From: Paraburkholderia lycopersici
Lineage (GTDB): Bacteria > Pseudomonadota > Gammaproteobacteria > Burkholderiales > Burkholderiaceae
Assembly (NCBI RefSeq): GCF_900096975.1
Contig: NZ_FMYQ01000007.1
Location: 1-64,000, forward strand
DNA length: 64,000 nt
Direction of reading: 5' to 3'
The notes under the pieces were generated by a model. It was not told the origin of the DNA. It saw only the letters and a program-made list of their open reading frames with translations, and did no database searches. Below are positions 27,876-37,041 of the stretch, piece after piece. Both the position numbers and the translations under genes were made by a program. The number at the start of each line of letters is the position of its first letter. Within the stretch, counting starts at the first letter, position 1.

Positions 27876-27970
27876 CGCGCTGAGCGGGGCCGGCTGCGCT
27901 GCACCGCCAATAGCGATGACGCACGCAGCCTGGCCCGCCTGCGCCGGCCGCACGCGCGAGCGGCGCCAGG

Positions 27971-29113
27971 CTACGCCTTGATGGCGAACCCTTCCAGATA
28001 CCCCGCCACGTCCTGCCCGTCCCAGATGCGGCCATCGACGAACGGCGCGCTGGGCGCCTCGCCCGGCACGGCTATCCCCATCGCTTCCGCCGCTTCGCGA
28101 TATGACGCCGTCTGGTTCAGCCCCTGTGCAATCTCGCGATAGTCGTCGCGGCGCGCGAGCATGCCCCATCGTTCGAACTGCGTAAGAAACCACACGCCCT
28201 CCGACGCTCGCGGATAGTTCACCGCGCCTTCCTCGAAGAACTTCATGCCCGGCGCGCCCGGACCGGCTTCGGCTTCGAGGCACGCGGCGATCAATCCGGC
28301 ATCGACGCCCAGCATTTCCGGCCGCGCGAGCCACTGGGCGATCTCCCGGCGATTGCCCTCGCCGTCGAGCCAGCGGCACGCTTCGAGCATCGTCTGCACG
28401 AGCGCGCGCGCCGTCTGCGGATAGCGCGACACGAAATCGCGTCGGCACGCGAGCACCTTCTCTGGATGATCGGGCCAGATTTCGCCGCTGCGGACGATCG
28501 TGCGTCCCACGCCGCGCTGCTGGGCGAGTCCCGGCCACGGCTCGCCTGCGCACAGGCCGTCGAGGCGGTCTTCGGCGAGCGCGGCCACCATTTGCGGCGG
28601 CGGAATGACCACGCTCTCGATGTCATGCAACGGATGCACGCCTTGCGAGGCGAGCCAGTAGTACAGCCACATCGCGTGCGTGCCGGTGGGAAACGTCTGC
28701 GCGAACACGGGCTTGCGATCCAGCGTCGCGAGCGCGCGCGGCAGCGTGCCGTGCTTCGCGAGCGCATCGGCGAGACGGTTCGAGAGCGAAATCGCCTGGC
28801 CGTTGCGGTTGAGCACCATCAGCACGGCCATGTCGGTTTGCGGGCCTCCGAGGCCGAGCTGCACGCCATAGACGAGCCCGTAGAGCGAATGTGCGGCGTC
28901 CAGCTCGCCGGCAAGCAGCTTGTCGCGCAGCGCGGCCCACGAGGGCTGGCGCGAGAGTTCGAGCGTGAGCCCGTGCGCATGGCCGAATTCGAGCAGCTTC
29001 GCGGCGACGAGCGGCGCGGCGTCGGCGAGCGGCACGAAGCCGATCTTCAGATGGGTCTTCTCGGGCGCGGCGAAAGTGGCGGTGTTCATGTTCGGCGCAT
29101 CGTTCGTGCTCAT
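27971..29113 (-). CDS. nasS: NasS-like nitrate-binding regulatory protein (NrtA/CmpA family)
   Basis: A 380-residue periplasmic-binding-protein-like protein of the NrtA/CmpA family. It lacks a signal peptide (it begins MSTNDAPNMNTATFA), as expected for the cytoplasmic nitrate sensor NasS rather than a transporter component. Characteristic segments are IGFVPLADAAPLVAAKLLEF, LAGELDAAHSLYGLVYGVQL and GLCAGEPWPGLAQQRG. NasS holds the antiterminator NasT inactive and releases it when nitrate or nitrite binds. The start ATG at 29113 overlaps the nasT stop (ATGA). Confidence 0.9.
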   Translation of the reverse strand: MSTNDAPNMNTATFAAPEKTHLKIGFVPLADAAPLVAAKLLEFGHAHGLTLELSRQPSWAALRDKLLAGELDAAHSLYGLVYGVQLGLGGPQTDMAVLMVLNRNGQAISLSNRLADALAKHGTLPRALATLDRKPVFAQTFPTGTHAMWLYYWLASQGVHPLHDIESVVIPPPQMVAALAEDRLDGLCAGEPWPGLAQQRGVGRTIVRSGEIWPDHPEKVLACRRDFVSRYPQTARALVQTMLEACRWLDGEGNRREIAQWLARPEMLGVDAGLIAACLEAEAGPGAPGMKFFEEGAVNYPRASEGVWFLTQFERWGMLARRDDYREIAQGLNQTASYREAAEAMGIAVPGEAPSAPFVDGRIWDGQDVAGYLEGFAIKA

Positions 29114-29694
29114 TCGTTTCGCTCCTCGGCAGCGCTGGCCGCGACGATCTGGCGGGCGACCTCGGCGAGCTTCAGGCTCTGGTTCATCGCGCGCTTGCGC
29201 AGCGCCGCGTAGGCGGCGGGCTCGGTCATCTTCTGCTGCTCCATCAGCAGGCGCTTCGCGCGGTCGATCAGCTTGCGCTCGGCCAGTTCGTTTTCGGCCT
29301 GCGTGAGGCGCTCGCGCAACTGCGCCTCCTGTGCGAAGCGCGCGAGCGCGACTTCGAGAATCGGCGCGATGCGTTCGCTCGCGAGCCCTTCCACGAGATA
29401 AGCGGTCACGCCTGCGTTGACGGCCGAGCGGATCAACTGCTGGTTGGCGTCGTGGCTGAACATGAGCACGGGGCGCGGCGCGGTCGCGTTCATCACCGCG
29501 AGCTGTTCGAGCGTGTCGCGCGAGGGTGATTCGGTGTCGATGATGATGACGTCCGGCCGCTCGCGCTCGACCACGCGATGCAGCGCCTGCGGCGTGGCAG
29601 GCTCGGCGAGCATGCCGTAGCCGAGCTTCGCGAGCGCGTCGCGCAGGTCGCCGATGGGTTTGTCGGTGTCGGTTACGAGCAATACGCGCAGCAT
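29110..29694 (-). CDS. nasT: NasT-like ANTAR-domain antiterminator
   Basis: A 194-residue protein with an N-terminal receiver-like domain (MLRVLLVTDTDKPIGDLRDA, DVIIIDTESPSRDTLEQL) and a C-terminal ANTAR RNA-binding domain from about residue 130 (RLTQAENELAERKLIDRAKR, then MTEPAAYAALRKRAMNQSLK). In the NasST system it binds paired hairpins in the leader of nitrate assimilation operons and prevents termination. It is coupled to nasS by an ATGA overlap. The target operon is not in this window. Confidence 0.92.
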   Translation of the reverse strand: MLRVLLVTDTDKPIGDLRDALAKLGYGMLAEPATPQALHRVVERERPDVIIIDTESPSRDTLEQLAVMNATAPRPVLMFSHDANQQLIRSAVNAGVTAYLVEGLASERIAPILEVALARFAQEAQLRERLTQAENELAERKLIDRAKRLLMEQQKMTEPAAYAALRKRAMNQSLKLAEVARQIVAASAAEERNE

Positions 29695-30600
29695 GGGGAT
29701 TCGGTGATCGTCGGCATGCAGTCTTCGACGGTTGATCGGTTCTTTGTGGTCGAGCCCGGCGTCTGCGCGCCGGACTGGAGGGCGGCATGCTGCCCTCCGG
29801 TGCGTTGCGCGCCATAGCTGCGCATGGTGATTCAGCAAGCTATGTGCCAGTTTCCGCGCCGGGCGCGAAGCCTTGCTGGAAGGGGATGTCGGCGCACCGA
29901 GGGAACGCGCGGCGCGCACCGCGTGGCGCACCGCGGCAGTGCGGGGGCGGACGCGGCGCACCCTGGTGGCGCAGCGCTTGGCGGGCGTTGCACGAAACCG
30001 TGCGGCGGCTAACCGGCGTGATCGGCGCTGAAGCCAGCAAGGGAGCGCAGTCGTCCGCGAAGACGAATTGCTGGAGGGCCACTCGGCGCGCCTGGCTTCA
30101 ACCCCGTCCAAAGCCTATTCCGACGCATCCGCATTGACGCAAGGTACGGCTTCCCGACCATTGGCTTGTGCGCTCACGTAGAGGAAAAACATATCGGCAC
30201 CACTGCGCTCACAACGCCGACGAGTGTTTGAGCAGTTGCTCGCGCGACTGATCAAGAGCGCGCGGGAATGCCTGTGCTACCTCGGGAAACGGCCCTGGTC
30301 GGTCAGCGTAACGCATGGCCGGGAGGGGCGGCTACGGTCCGATGCGGAACGATCGATGGCGGTCCACACCGGCGGGCAGGGGCGGCCAAAGCGACAGGCA
30401 CCGACAGCCCATGAACGGCCGTTTTCAGCGCCGAAGCGGCAATTGAAAGATGTTTGCGCGCGCCCGGCGGCGGCAACGATTCGCAACACTTTGTAATCAC
30501 TTTCCGCCTCACCTATAGTGGTCGTCGTCACAGAACATGCATGGGACCAAGATGACGTAGGTGTTTTCCTGCAAGCTGCGTGTACGGAGGCGGTGAACTC
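29695..30600. other. Long intergenic region between nasT and the autotransporter
   Basis: About 900 bp between divergent genes. The right end carries a good sigma-70 promoter for the autotransporter. No supported gene, tRNA or mobile element was seen in the rest; short frames have arginine-rich shadow composition. Confidence 0.45.
30491..30519 (+). promoter_or_regulatory. Probable sigma-70 promoter of the autotransporter gene
   Basis: TTGTAA at 30491-30496 and TATAGT at 30514-30519, separated by 17 bp, lie about 80 bp upstream of the autotransporter start. Both hexamers match consensus at four or five of six positions. Confidence 0.55.
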
Positions 30601-33600
30601 ATGACGTACTGGGCGATTGACGGTAATTCACCACAACAGCAATGTGTTTGGGGAGTCGCGGCCATACTGGTCGTTGTTCTCCTTTTACTGCCCGGCAAGC
30701 AGGCGTTTGCGCAATGCGCGGCCACCGACGCCAGCACGGTGAGCTGTTCGGGCAGTTCCACCGGCCTGACCATCGTGCCTCCGCCGCCCCCGGGGCCGAA
30801 CGTGACTGTCACCGTTCAGCCTGGCGCAACAATCAACGGGCCAGTGGTCATCGACAACCTGACGACGCTCAGCTTCCAGAACAACGGCCAGATCAACGGC
30901 AACATTACTGTCACCCGCAATGGCGATTTCACGTTCGACCAGAACGGTACGTTTGGCGGAACCGCCCTGTCGGTTACAGGGACCGGGTCCAACAACCTGA
31001 TTGTCCGCGCCGGGCGCTCGGTCAACAACGTAACCATGTCGGGCGCCACGAACCAGGTCGACAACTCCGGTGTGCTCAACACTTCCGTCACACTGAATGC
31101 GACGACGTCGAACACGGTCATCAACCGGACGGGCGCGGCGATCAACCAGCTAACGCTCTCCGGACCCACCAACACCGTCGACAACGACGGGCTGTTCAAT
31201 CAGGGGCTTGCGTTCTCCAACGGGCATACGGCGTCCAACCAGTACGACAACACGATCACCAACCGGGTCAACGGCGTCATCAATGGCGTCAACAGCACTG
31301 GCAACGCGTACAACAGCATCGACAACGCCGGCGTAATCAACGGCGCCGTCAATCTCGGGGCCGGTAACGACCTGTTTGCCAACCGGGCGCAGACCAATGG
31401 CGCCGTCAACATGGGCGGCGGCAACGACATATTCGCCATGTTCGGCGGCACCATCTGCTGTACGGTCAACCTCGGCGACGGCAACGATCTCGCGGTCATA
31501 TTTGGCGGCACGATCAGTTCGGACTTTCAGGCAGGCGCAGGCAATGACACCCTCGCCTGGCAAGGCGGCAAGATCGTGGCGGGTGTCCGGATGGGCGACG
31601 GTAACGACTATGCGTTGCTCACCAATCTGACTTCGGCCAACTTGGTCCCTGGACTGCTTGTCGATGGTGGACCAGGCACCGACCGCCTCGTTTTTCAAAA
31701 CTCGCAAAATGGTAATGACGGCCTCGACGTGTCCCAACTCACCCAGTGGGAAAGCATCGCGCTCAACTTTCATTCGCAACTGACGTTCAAGAACTACGCC
31801 GCGCTGACCCTCGGTGACGCTGGAACGGGAACGGGCACGCTTTCCATCGACGGCAGCAGCACCGTATTTTCAGGGAACGGCACACAATCCGTCCGGCCGT
31901 GGAACCCGAGCGCGCTTGTCAGCGTCGCCAACGCGGGGACTATCGACCTGACCAACGGTCCGGCGACGGCAACCGACCGGTTCGTGATTTACGGCAACTA
32001 CACCGGGCAGAACGGGAATCTCAACCTGCAAACGGTGCTCGGTACCGACAACTCACCGTCCGATCAGCTCGTCATCCAGAAGAATTCGACGGCGACAGCC
32101 GTGCCGACAGCGTCGGGATCAACGACGCTGAACGTAACCAATCTGAACGGTCTCGGCGCCATGACCACGAGCGATGGTATCCGGGTGGTGGACGCTGTTG
32201 ACGGCGCTGCAACAACGTCCGGCGCGTTTACGCTCGGTAGCCGCGTGGCGGCCGGCGCATACGAATATCAGCTGTTTCGTGGCGGCGTGACCGCCAACGC
32301 CGCCAATGACAACGACTGGTTCCTCCGTTCGAGCGTACCAAATCCGGCGGTGCCAATAACGACGTTGCCGGCGCCGGCCCCGCCGCCCCCACCGGTCCCC
32401 GCTGTCACATTGCCTGCGCCGGTTCCGGCCGTTCCTGCCGTGCCGCTTCTGCCTGCGCCCGCGCCGCCGTCCCCGGTAACCACGCTGCCGGCTCCGCTGC
32501 CGTCGGCGCCAGCCATTCCGACGCCCCCGCTGCCGGCGCCGCCGCCGCCCGCTCCACCGCCCATTGATCCGCCGCCGGTGTCGCCGCCGGGGGGGACGCC
32601 CCCGCCTGGACAGACGCCCCCGCCTGAGCAAACAACCTCGCCGGGACAAACAACGCCACCGGGGCAGACCACTCCTCCGGGGCAGACCACTCCGCCAGGG
32701 GAAACACCTCCGGGCAGCGGGCAGCCGCCTGCCGGCACTCCACCAGTGGAGAACGCATCGCCGCCCGTCACACCGCTGATTCGCCCCGAAATCCCGGGTT
32801 ACGTCCTCATGCCCGGCATAGCGCAGCAGATGGGTCTGGACACCATCGGCACGTTCCACGAACGCCGCGGCGATCAGGCTCTGCTGGATGGCTATGGAAA
32901 TCCCGGCAGTGTATGGGTACGGGCACTGGGCGACGGACGTGACCAGCGATGGCGTTCAACGATCTCCGGCATCGGCTACCAGTTGTCCCCGCAGATCAGC
33001 AGCAACATGTGGGGAGTGCAGGTGGGTACCGATGCGTACACCCGCCACGACGACCGGGGCAACGAGGATCGCGCGGGCCTGTTCTACGCGCACACCGAGA
33101 CGCATGGGACGGTGTACGGCAACACGCTGGCAATCGAAGGCAACCGCTCAGGCACCCTCGATCTCCAGGGAGACAGTCTCGGTCTTTACTGGACCCACAT
33201 GGGGCCGAACCGCTGGTACCTGGATGCCGTGGCGATGTACACGCGGCTCAAGGGGAATGCCGAATCGAATATGGGAACAGGTGCGGGAACTGACGGCAAT
33301 GCGTTTGCAGTGTCGCTCGAAAGCGGTATTCCGTTCCGCCTCAACGATAGCTGGGCCCTCGAACCGCAGGGGCAGATTGTCTGGCAGCACATCAACTTCG
33401 ACAATACCGCCGACCAGTATTCGTCGATCGACTATCGCAATTTCGACGCGTTCACCGGCCGCCTGGGGCTAAGACTGGAGAACAACACGCTCATCCACGG
33501 TATGCCGTGGCAATCGTTCATCAGTGCCGATGTCTGGCATAACTTTACGGCGACCTCAAACGTGGCGTTCGACGGCACGAACCTCGCCACGTCGCTTGGC

Positions 33601-33747
33601 AGTACGTCGCTCGAACTGCGCGGTGGCGTAACAACAAAGTGGACAAAGAATATTGCCACTTATCTGTCGGTAAGCTACGTCACGAAACTTGGCGGGCAGA
33701 CGGATCACGGCGTCGGCGGAATTGGCGGCGTCCGTATTCGGTGGTAG
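30601..33747 (+). CDS. Autotransporter (type Va) with RTX-like repeats
   Basis: About 1048 residues. A signal peptide (residues 1-38, hydrophobic VAAILVVVLLLLPGKQAFAQ) leads into a passenger of asparagine/threonine/glycine-rich beta-helix type. Residues around 250-340 hold five GND-centred repeats about 20 residues apart (LGAGNDLF, MGGGNDIF, LGDGNDLA, AGAGNDTL, MGDGNDYA). A long proline-rich linker follows (about 580-735), then the 12-strand autotransporter barrel in the last 280 residues, ending GGIGGVRIRW. Start ATG 30601 is preceded by GGAGG about 11 bases away; ATG 30580 is also in frame. It is probably surface-exposed adhesin-like material, but no enzymatic domain is visible. The gene stands alone. 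Confidence 0.9.
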   Translation: MTYWAIDGNSPQQQCVWGVAAILVVVLLLLPGKQAFAQCAATDASTVSCSGSSTGLTIVPPPPPGPNVTVTVQPGATINGPVVIDNLTTLSFQNNGQINGNITVTRNGDFTFDQNGTFGGTALSVTGTGSNNLIVRAGRSVNNVTMSGATNQVDNSGVLNTSVTLNATTSNTVINRTGAAINQLTLSGPTNTVDNDGLFNQGLAFSNGHTASNQYDNTITNRVNGVINGVNSTGNAYNSIDNAGVINGAVNLGAGNDLFANRAQTNGAVNMGGGNDIFAMFGGTICCTVNLGDGNDLAVIFGGTISSDFQAGAGNDTLAWQGGKIVAGVRMGDGNDYALLTNLTSANLVPGLLVDGGPGTDRLVFQNSQNGNDGLDVSQLTQWESIALNFHSQLTFKNYAALTLGDAGTGTGTLSIDGSSTVFSGNGTQSVRPWNPSALVSVANAGTIDLTNGPATATDRFVIYGNYTGQNGNLNLQTVLGTDNSPSDQLVIQKNSTATAVPTASGSTTLNVTNLNGLGAMTTSDGIRVVDAVDGAATTSGAFTLGSRVAAGAYEYQLFRGGVTANAANDNDWFLRSSVPNPAVPITTLPAPAPPPPPVPAVTLPAPVPAVPAVPLLPAPAPPSPVTTLPAPLPSAPAIPTPPLPAPPPPAPPPIDPPPVSPPGGTPPPGQTPPPEQTTSPGQTTPPGQTTPPGQTTPPGETPPGSGQPPAGTPPVENASPPVTPLIRPEIPGYVLMPGIAQQMGLDTIGTFHERRGDQALLDGYGNPGSVWVRALGDGRDQRWRSTISGIGYQLSPQISSNMWGVQVGTDAYTRHDDRGNEDRAGLFYAHTETHGTVYGNTLAIEGNRSGTLDLQGDSLGLYWTHMGPNRWYLDAVAMYTRLKGNAESNMGTGAGTDGNAFAVSLESGIPFRLNDSWALEPQGQIVWQHINFDNTADQYSSIDYRNFDAFTGRLGLRLENNTLIHGMPWQSFISADVWHNFTATSNVAFDGTNLATSLGSTSLELRGGVTTKWTKNIATYLSVSYVTKLGGQTDHGVGGIGGVRIRW

Positions 33748-33780
33748 CGACCTCGCATGGCCGACGACTGCTACCGGGAT

Positions 33781-34320
33781 TTAATGATCGGCCGCCGGGG
33801 AATCCGTATCGATCAGATTTGAAAGAGATCGCCTGAACACGACAGGCTTGCCGCCCATCGTCTGCTTCGTCATCCATGCTGCCAGCGCCGAGTCCAGGTA
33901 GTCCGCGTGACCGGGAAACCACTCGAAAAGGCGCAGGCCCAGATCTCGTGCGAGTTGCGCGCCGGCCCGTCCTTCTGCGACCGCGGTCTTCACATCACAG
34001 ACCGACTTCAGCACTGCCGCATGTTCTTCGATGTGGCAGTTGCGCGGCGGGAAGTTCGTCGCTCGCATCCACTCGTCTTCCTGCTCGAAATGGCTAACTG
34101 CATGCTGTTCGAACTGGTCTAGCGCTGTTGCGGCCGTCGTGTCCGTGCACGTCACCAGCCGCAGCGCGGCTGTATAGAACTCCTTGTGAACGTCGTCCAT
34201 CGGCGTGAAGCCGAGTAGTCGAGCGTCGCTCCAGACAAGGCTGTTGTCGCTGAGCGGAGCCGGGGCACCGGTGTCTCTTGCCGGTGGCGTTCGGGGAGCA
34301 GTTTGGTCGGTCATGTTCAA
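33781..34320 (-). CDS. Bacteriohemerythrin-like protein
   Basis: A 179-residue protein with a hemerythrin domain at about residues 30-155. The di-iron ligands appear in order: MDDVHKEFY, HFEQEDEWM, CHIEEHAAVL and WFPGHADYLD, the usual H-HxxxE-HxxxH-HxxxxD pattern. A non-conserved proline-rich N terminus precedes it. Likely roles are O2 or NO binding, or local oxygen delivery. The start could be ATG 34320 or 34314. It lies 130 bp downstream of ophA1 on the same strand, so it may be read through with the phthalate reductase, though no ATTAGA-type operator is next to it. Confidence 0.88.
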   Translation of the reverse strand: MNMTDQTAPRTPPARDTGAPAPLSDNSLVWSDARLLGFTPMDDVHKEFYTAALRLVTCTDTTAATALDQFEQHAVSHFEQEDEWMRATNFPPRNCHIEEHAAVLKSVCDVKTAVAEGRAGAQLARDLGLRLFEWFPGHADYLDSALAAWMTKQTMGGKPVVFRRSLSNLIDTDSPAADH

Positions 34321-34454
34321 TTACTCCTGCTGTTTCGGCATGCCGCCCGGTGAGCAAAACCATGGGTGGTCGTACTGCGGCACGAAAGCCCAGCATCGTG
34401 CTCGACGCTTTTTTTGCTTTCGCGATCGATGCACTCGCGCCCGCCTTTGCGAAC

Positions 34455-35423
34455 TCAAAGATCGAGAACCAGCTCCGCCGATCTGGCGCGCGACACGCAG
34501 ACCATGATCTGCGTTTCTTTCTCGTCGTCGCGCAGCACGAGATCCCGATGATCCGCCTCCCCTGAGCACAAGGCTGTCTTGCACGAGCCGCAGGTGCCGC
34601 TTTCGCACGAACTCGGCACGCGCACGTTCGCGTCGCGCAGCACCTCGAGGATCGAGCGATCGGCGGGAATGTCGAACGACGTGCCGCTGCGCGAAAGCCG
34701 CACAGTAAACGGCGTATTTTCGCGCGCATTCGCATGGCCGGCACCGAAGCTCTCGAAGTGAACGGTGCCCGAAGGCCAGTGGCCGGTCATGTCCCGCACG
34801 GTGTCCATCAGCGCCTGCGGGCCGCAGCAGTACACGTGTTGTGCCGGCTTCGACTTCTCGAACACGGGCCAGAAGTCGAATGCTTTCGACGGGTCGCCGT
34901 AATCGTGATGAATCTTCACGTCCGGATGCCATGCATCGCTGCCCAGTTCGTCGAAGAACGCCGTGCCTTCCGGATCGCGGGCGAGGTAGTACAGCTTGAA
35001 CGTGCGCAGGCCCTCTGCTCGCAACTGCCGCGCCATGGACAGCATCGGCGTGATACCGATACCGCCTGCAACGAGAATGAACGACTTTGCGCGCTCATCG
35101 AGGGGAAACTCGTTGCGGGGCAAGGAGACATCCACGTCGTCGCCCACGGCCGTATCGTCGATGAAACTCATCGAGCCGCCGCGTCCGCTGCTGTCACGCT
35201 TGACCGCGATGACGTAGCGATTGCGCTCCTGCGAGTCATTGCACAGCGAATAACTGCGTCGCGAGCCGTTGGGCGTCACGACGGTCAAATTCGCGCCCGC
35301 GTCGAATGGCGGCAACGGCGCGCCTTGCGGGTCGGTCAGTTCAAAGCACCAGATGTCACGGGCGATCTTCTCCTTGTTCGAGATCTTCAAACGAAGAAAA
35401 CCGTCTTCCTGGGGGGGCGCCAT
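34455..35423 (-). CDS. ophA1: Phthalate 4,5-dioxygenase reductase component
   Basis: A 322-residue class IA oxygenase reductase (phthalate dioxygenase reductase/VanB type) that passes electrons from NADH through FMN to the Rieske oxygenase. Domains in order: FMN-binding (RRSYSLCND), NAD-binding (VAGGIGITPMLSMARQL, YCCGPQALMDTV) and a C-terminal plant-type 2Fe-2S ferredoxin with cysteines in CESGTCGSCKT and MVCVS. The C-terminal ferredoxin is the hallmark of this class. The substrate is assigned from context (ophC, ophB and ophA2 nearby). Divergent from ophD across a gap with two operator-like palindromes. Confidence 0.92.
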   Translation of the reverse strand: MAPPQEDGFLRLKISNKEKIARDIWCFELTDPQGAPLPPFDAGANLTVVTPNGSRRSYSLCNDSQERNRYVIAVKRDSSGRGGSMSFIDDTAVGDDVDVSLPRNEFPLDERAKSFILVAGGIGITPMLSMARQLRAEGLRTFKLYYLARDPEGTAFFDELGSDAWHPDVKIHHDYGDPSKAFDFWPVFEKSKPAQHVYCCGPQALMDTVRDMTGHWPSGTVHFESFGAGHANARENTPFTVRLSRSGTSFDIPADRSILEVLRDANVRVPSSCESGTCGSCKTALCSGEADHRDLVLRDDEKETQIMVCVSRARSAELVLDL

Positions 35424-35480
35424 CTCTATCTCCTTCCGGCGATCCGGTTTTGTGTTGTGTCATATGGACCGCATGTTATT

Positions 35481-35494
35481 ACTAGATATCTAAT
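35481..35494. promoter_or_regulatory. ATTAGA-type operator 1 (ophA1 side)
   Basis: ACTAGATATCTAAT: one mismatch to ATTAGA-N2-TCTAAT. Located 58 bp upstream of the ophA1 start. Confidence 0.65.
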
Positions 35495-35572
35495 GACGCA
35501 AGTCAAGAAAAGCGATTTGCTCTCGGTATAAACCCGTGCTTGTCAGCGACATAAAGCCGCCGTAACCTGAAT

Positions 35573-35586
35573 ATTAGAGCTCTAAT
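35573..35586. promoter_or_regulatory. ATTAGA-type operator 2 (ophD side)
   Basis: ATTAGAGCTCTAAT, a perfect 14-bp palindrome 62 bp upstream of ophD. It is the best match to the repeated motif in this cluster. Confidence 0.7.
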
Positions 35587-35648
35587 TATGCGGTTAGAGG
35601 AACCCTGTTCCGGCCGGTATCCAGAGTGAAATTCGGAGACATTCAGTC

Positions 35649-36983
35649 ATGGCACATTCAACGTTGCACTCCGGGGATCTATCCCTGTCCGCCGTAGCCG
35701 GCTCGGAGGCGGAGGAGGCGACTTATCGCAAGATCACGCTCAGGTTAATGAGCTTTCTCTTCCTTTGCTGGGTCCTCAATTATCTCGATCGAGTCAACGT
35801 CAGCTTCGCGCAGCTGCAGCTCAAGCACGATCTCGGGTTGAGCGACGCGGCGTACGGGCTCGGCGTAAGTCTGTTTTTTATCGGCTACATCCTGCTCGAA
35901 GTGCCGAGCACGCTGTTGCTGCGGCGCATTGGCGCGCGCAAGACCGTCACGCGGATCATGCTGCTGTGGGGCGCCATCTCCACCGCCATGGCGTTCATGA
36001 CCGCTCCATGGCAGTTCTATCTCGCCCGGACGCTCCTCGGCGCGGCCGAAGCAGGCTTTTGGCCCGGCATTATCCTCTATCTCTCGTACTGGTATCCATC
36101 GAAGCGCCGCGCTCGTATCACGTCGCGGTTCCTGCTGGCGATCGCGGTTGCGGGGATCGTCGGCGGCCCGCTTTCCGGGTACATCCTGCAAAACTTCATG
36201 GGCGTCTGGGGCTTTCGCAACTGGCAGTGGCTGTTCTTCCTGGAAGGCGTGCCGGCCGTGATTGCCGGTGTCGTCGCTTACTTCTATCTGGTCGACCGGC
36301 CGCAAGACGCGAGGTGGCTGACCGAGGATCAAAAGCGCATTGTCGTTGGCGCGCTGGACGAGGAAGGCCGCAGCAAGCCGCATAACTCGCCGGGCACGCT
36401 GCTCGCCGCGCTGCGCGACCCGCGCGTGTACGTGATCGCTGCGGGCTGGGCCACGGTGCCCATTTGCGGAACCATCCTTAACTACTGGACGCCCACGATC
36501 ATCAAACAGGCCGGCGTTTCCAACCTGTTGCAGATCGGCTTCCTGTCCGCGCTGCCATATATCGTCGGCGCCGTTGCCATGCTGCTGATCGCGCGCAGTT
36601 CCGACCTGCGGCTCGAGCGCCGCTGGCACTTCGTGCTGTCGACGACAGCCGGCGCAACGGGCGCGGTGCTCCTGACGGTTCTGACGCACAACTCCGTTGC
36701 CGCCATCGCGTGCCTGAGTCTCGTTGCGCTTAGCTATTTCGCGGCTGCGGCCATTATCTGGACCATTCCGCCGAGCTACCTCAAGGGCGCGGCCGCCGCC
36801 GGCGGCATCGGCGTGATCAGCAGTCTCGGCCAGGTGGGCGCCTTCTTCGCGCCAATCGTCCTCGGCTGGGTGAAGAGCGTGACCGGCAGCTTCTCGGCCG
36901 GCATCCTGCTGGTCGCGGCGCTCGTTTTCATCGGCGGCGTTGCCGTCTTCTTCGGCGTGCCGCGCGAGCGGCAGGCACAGTAG
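35649..36983 (+). CDS. ophD: Phthalate permease, MFS anion:cation symporter family
   Basis: A 444-residue, 12-helix major facilitator of the ACS family, which imports organic anions with protons. The MFS signature is in the first half ([20 protein letters not shown], then [19 protein letters not shown]). Close relatives are phthalate and tartrate/glucarate transporters; phthalate is inferred from its place between ophA1 and ophC. It is first in a rightward run ophD-ophC-porin. The operator-like palindrome upstream suggests induction with the pathway. Confidence 0.9.
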   Translation: MAHSTLHSGDLSLSAVAGSEAEEATYRKITLRLMSFLFLCWVLNYLDRVNVSFAQLQLKHDLGLSDAAYGLGVSLFFIGYILLEVPSTLLLRRIGARKTVTRIMLLWGAISTAMAFMTAPWQFYLARTLLGAAEAGFWPGIILYLSYWYPSKRRARITSRFLLAIAVAGIVGGPLSGYILQNFMGVWGFRNWQWLFFLEGVPAVIAGVVAYFYLVDRPQDARWLTEDQKRIVVGALDEEGRSKPHNSPGTLLAALRDPRVYVIAAGWATVPICGTILNYWTPTIIKQAGVSNLLQIGFLSALPYIVGAVAMLLIARSSDLRLERRWHFVLSTTAGATGAVLLTVLTHNSVAAIACLSLVALSYFAAAAIIWTIPPSYLKGAAAAGGIGVISSLGQVGAFFAPIVLGWVKSVTGSFSAGILLVAALVFIGGVAVFFGVPRERQAQ

Positions 36984-37041
36984 TCCGGCGCGTGACGACG
37001 CACGCGCCGGACGGCATTTCGATAGTCAAACAGGAGCAGGA

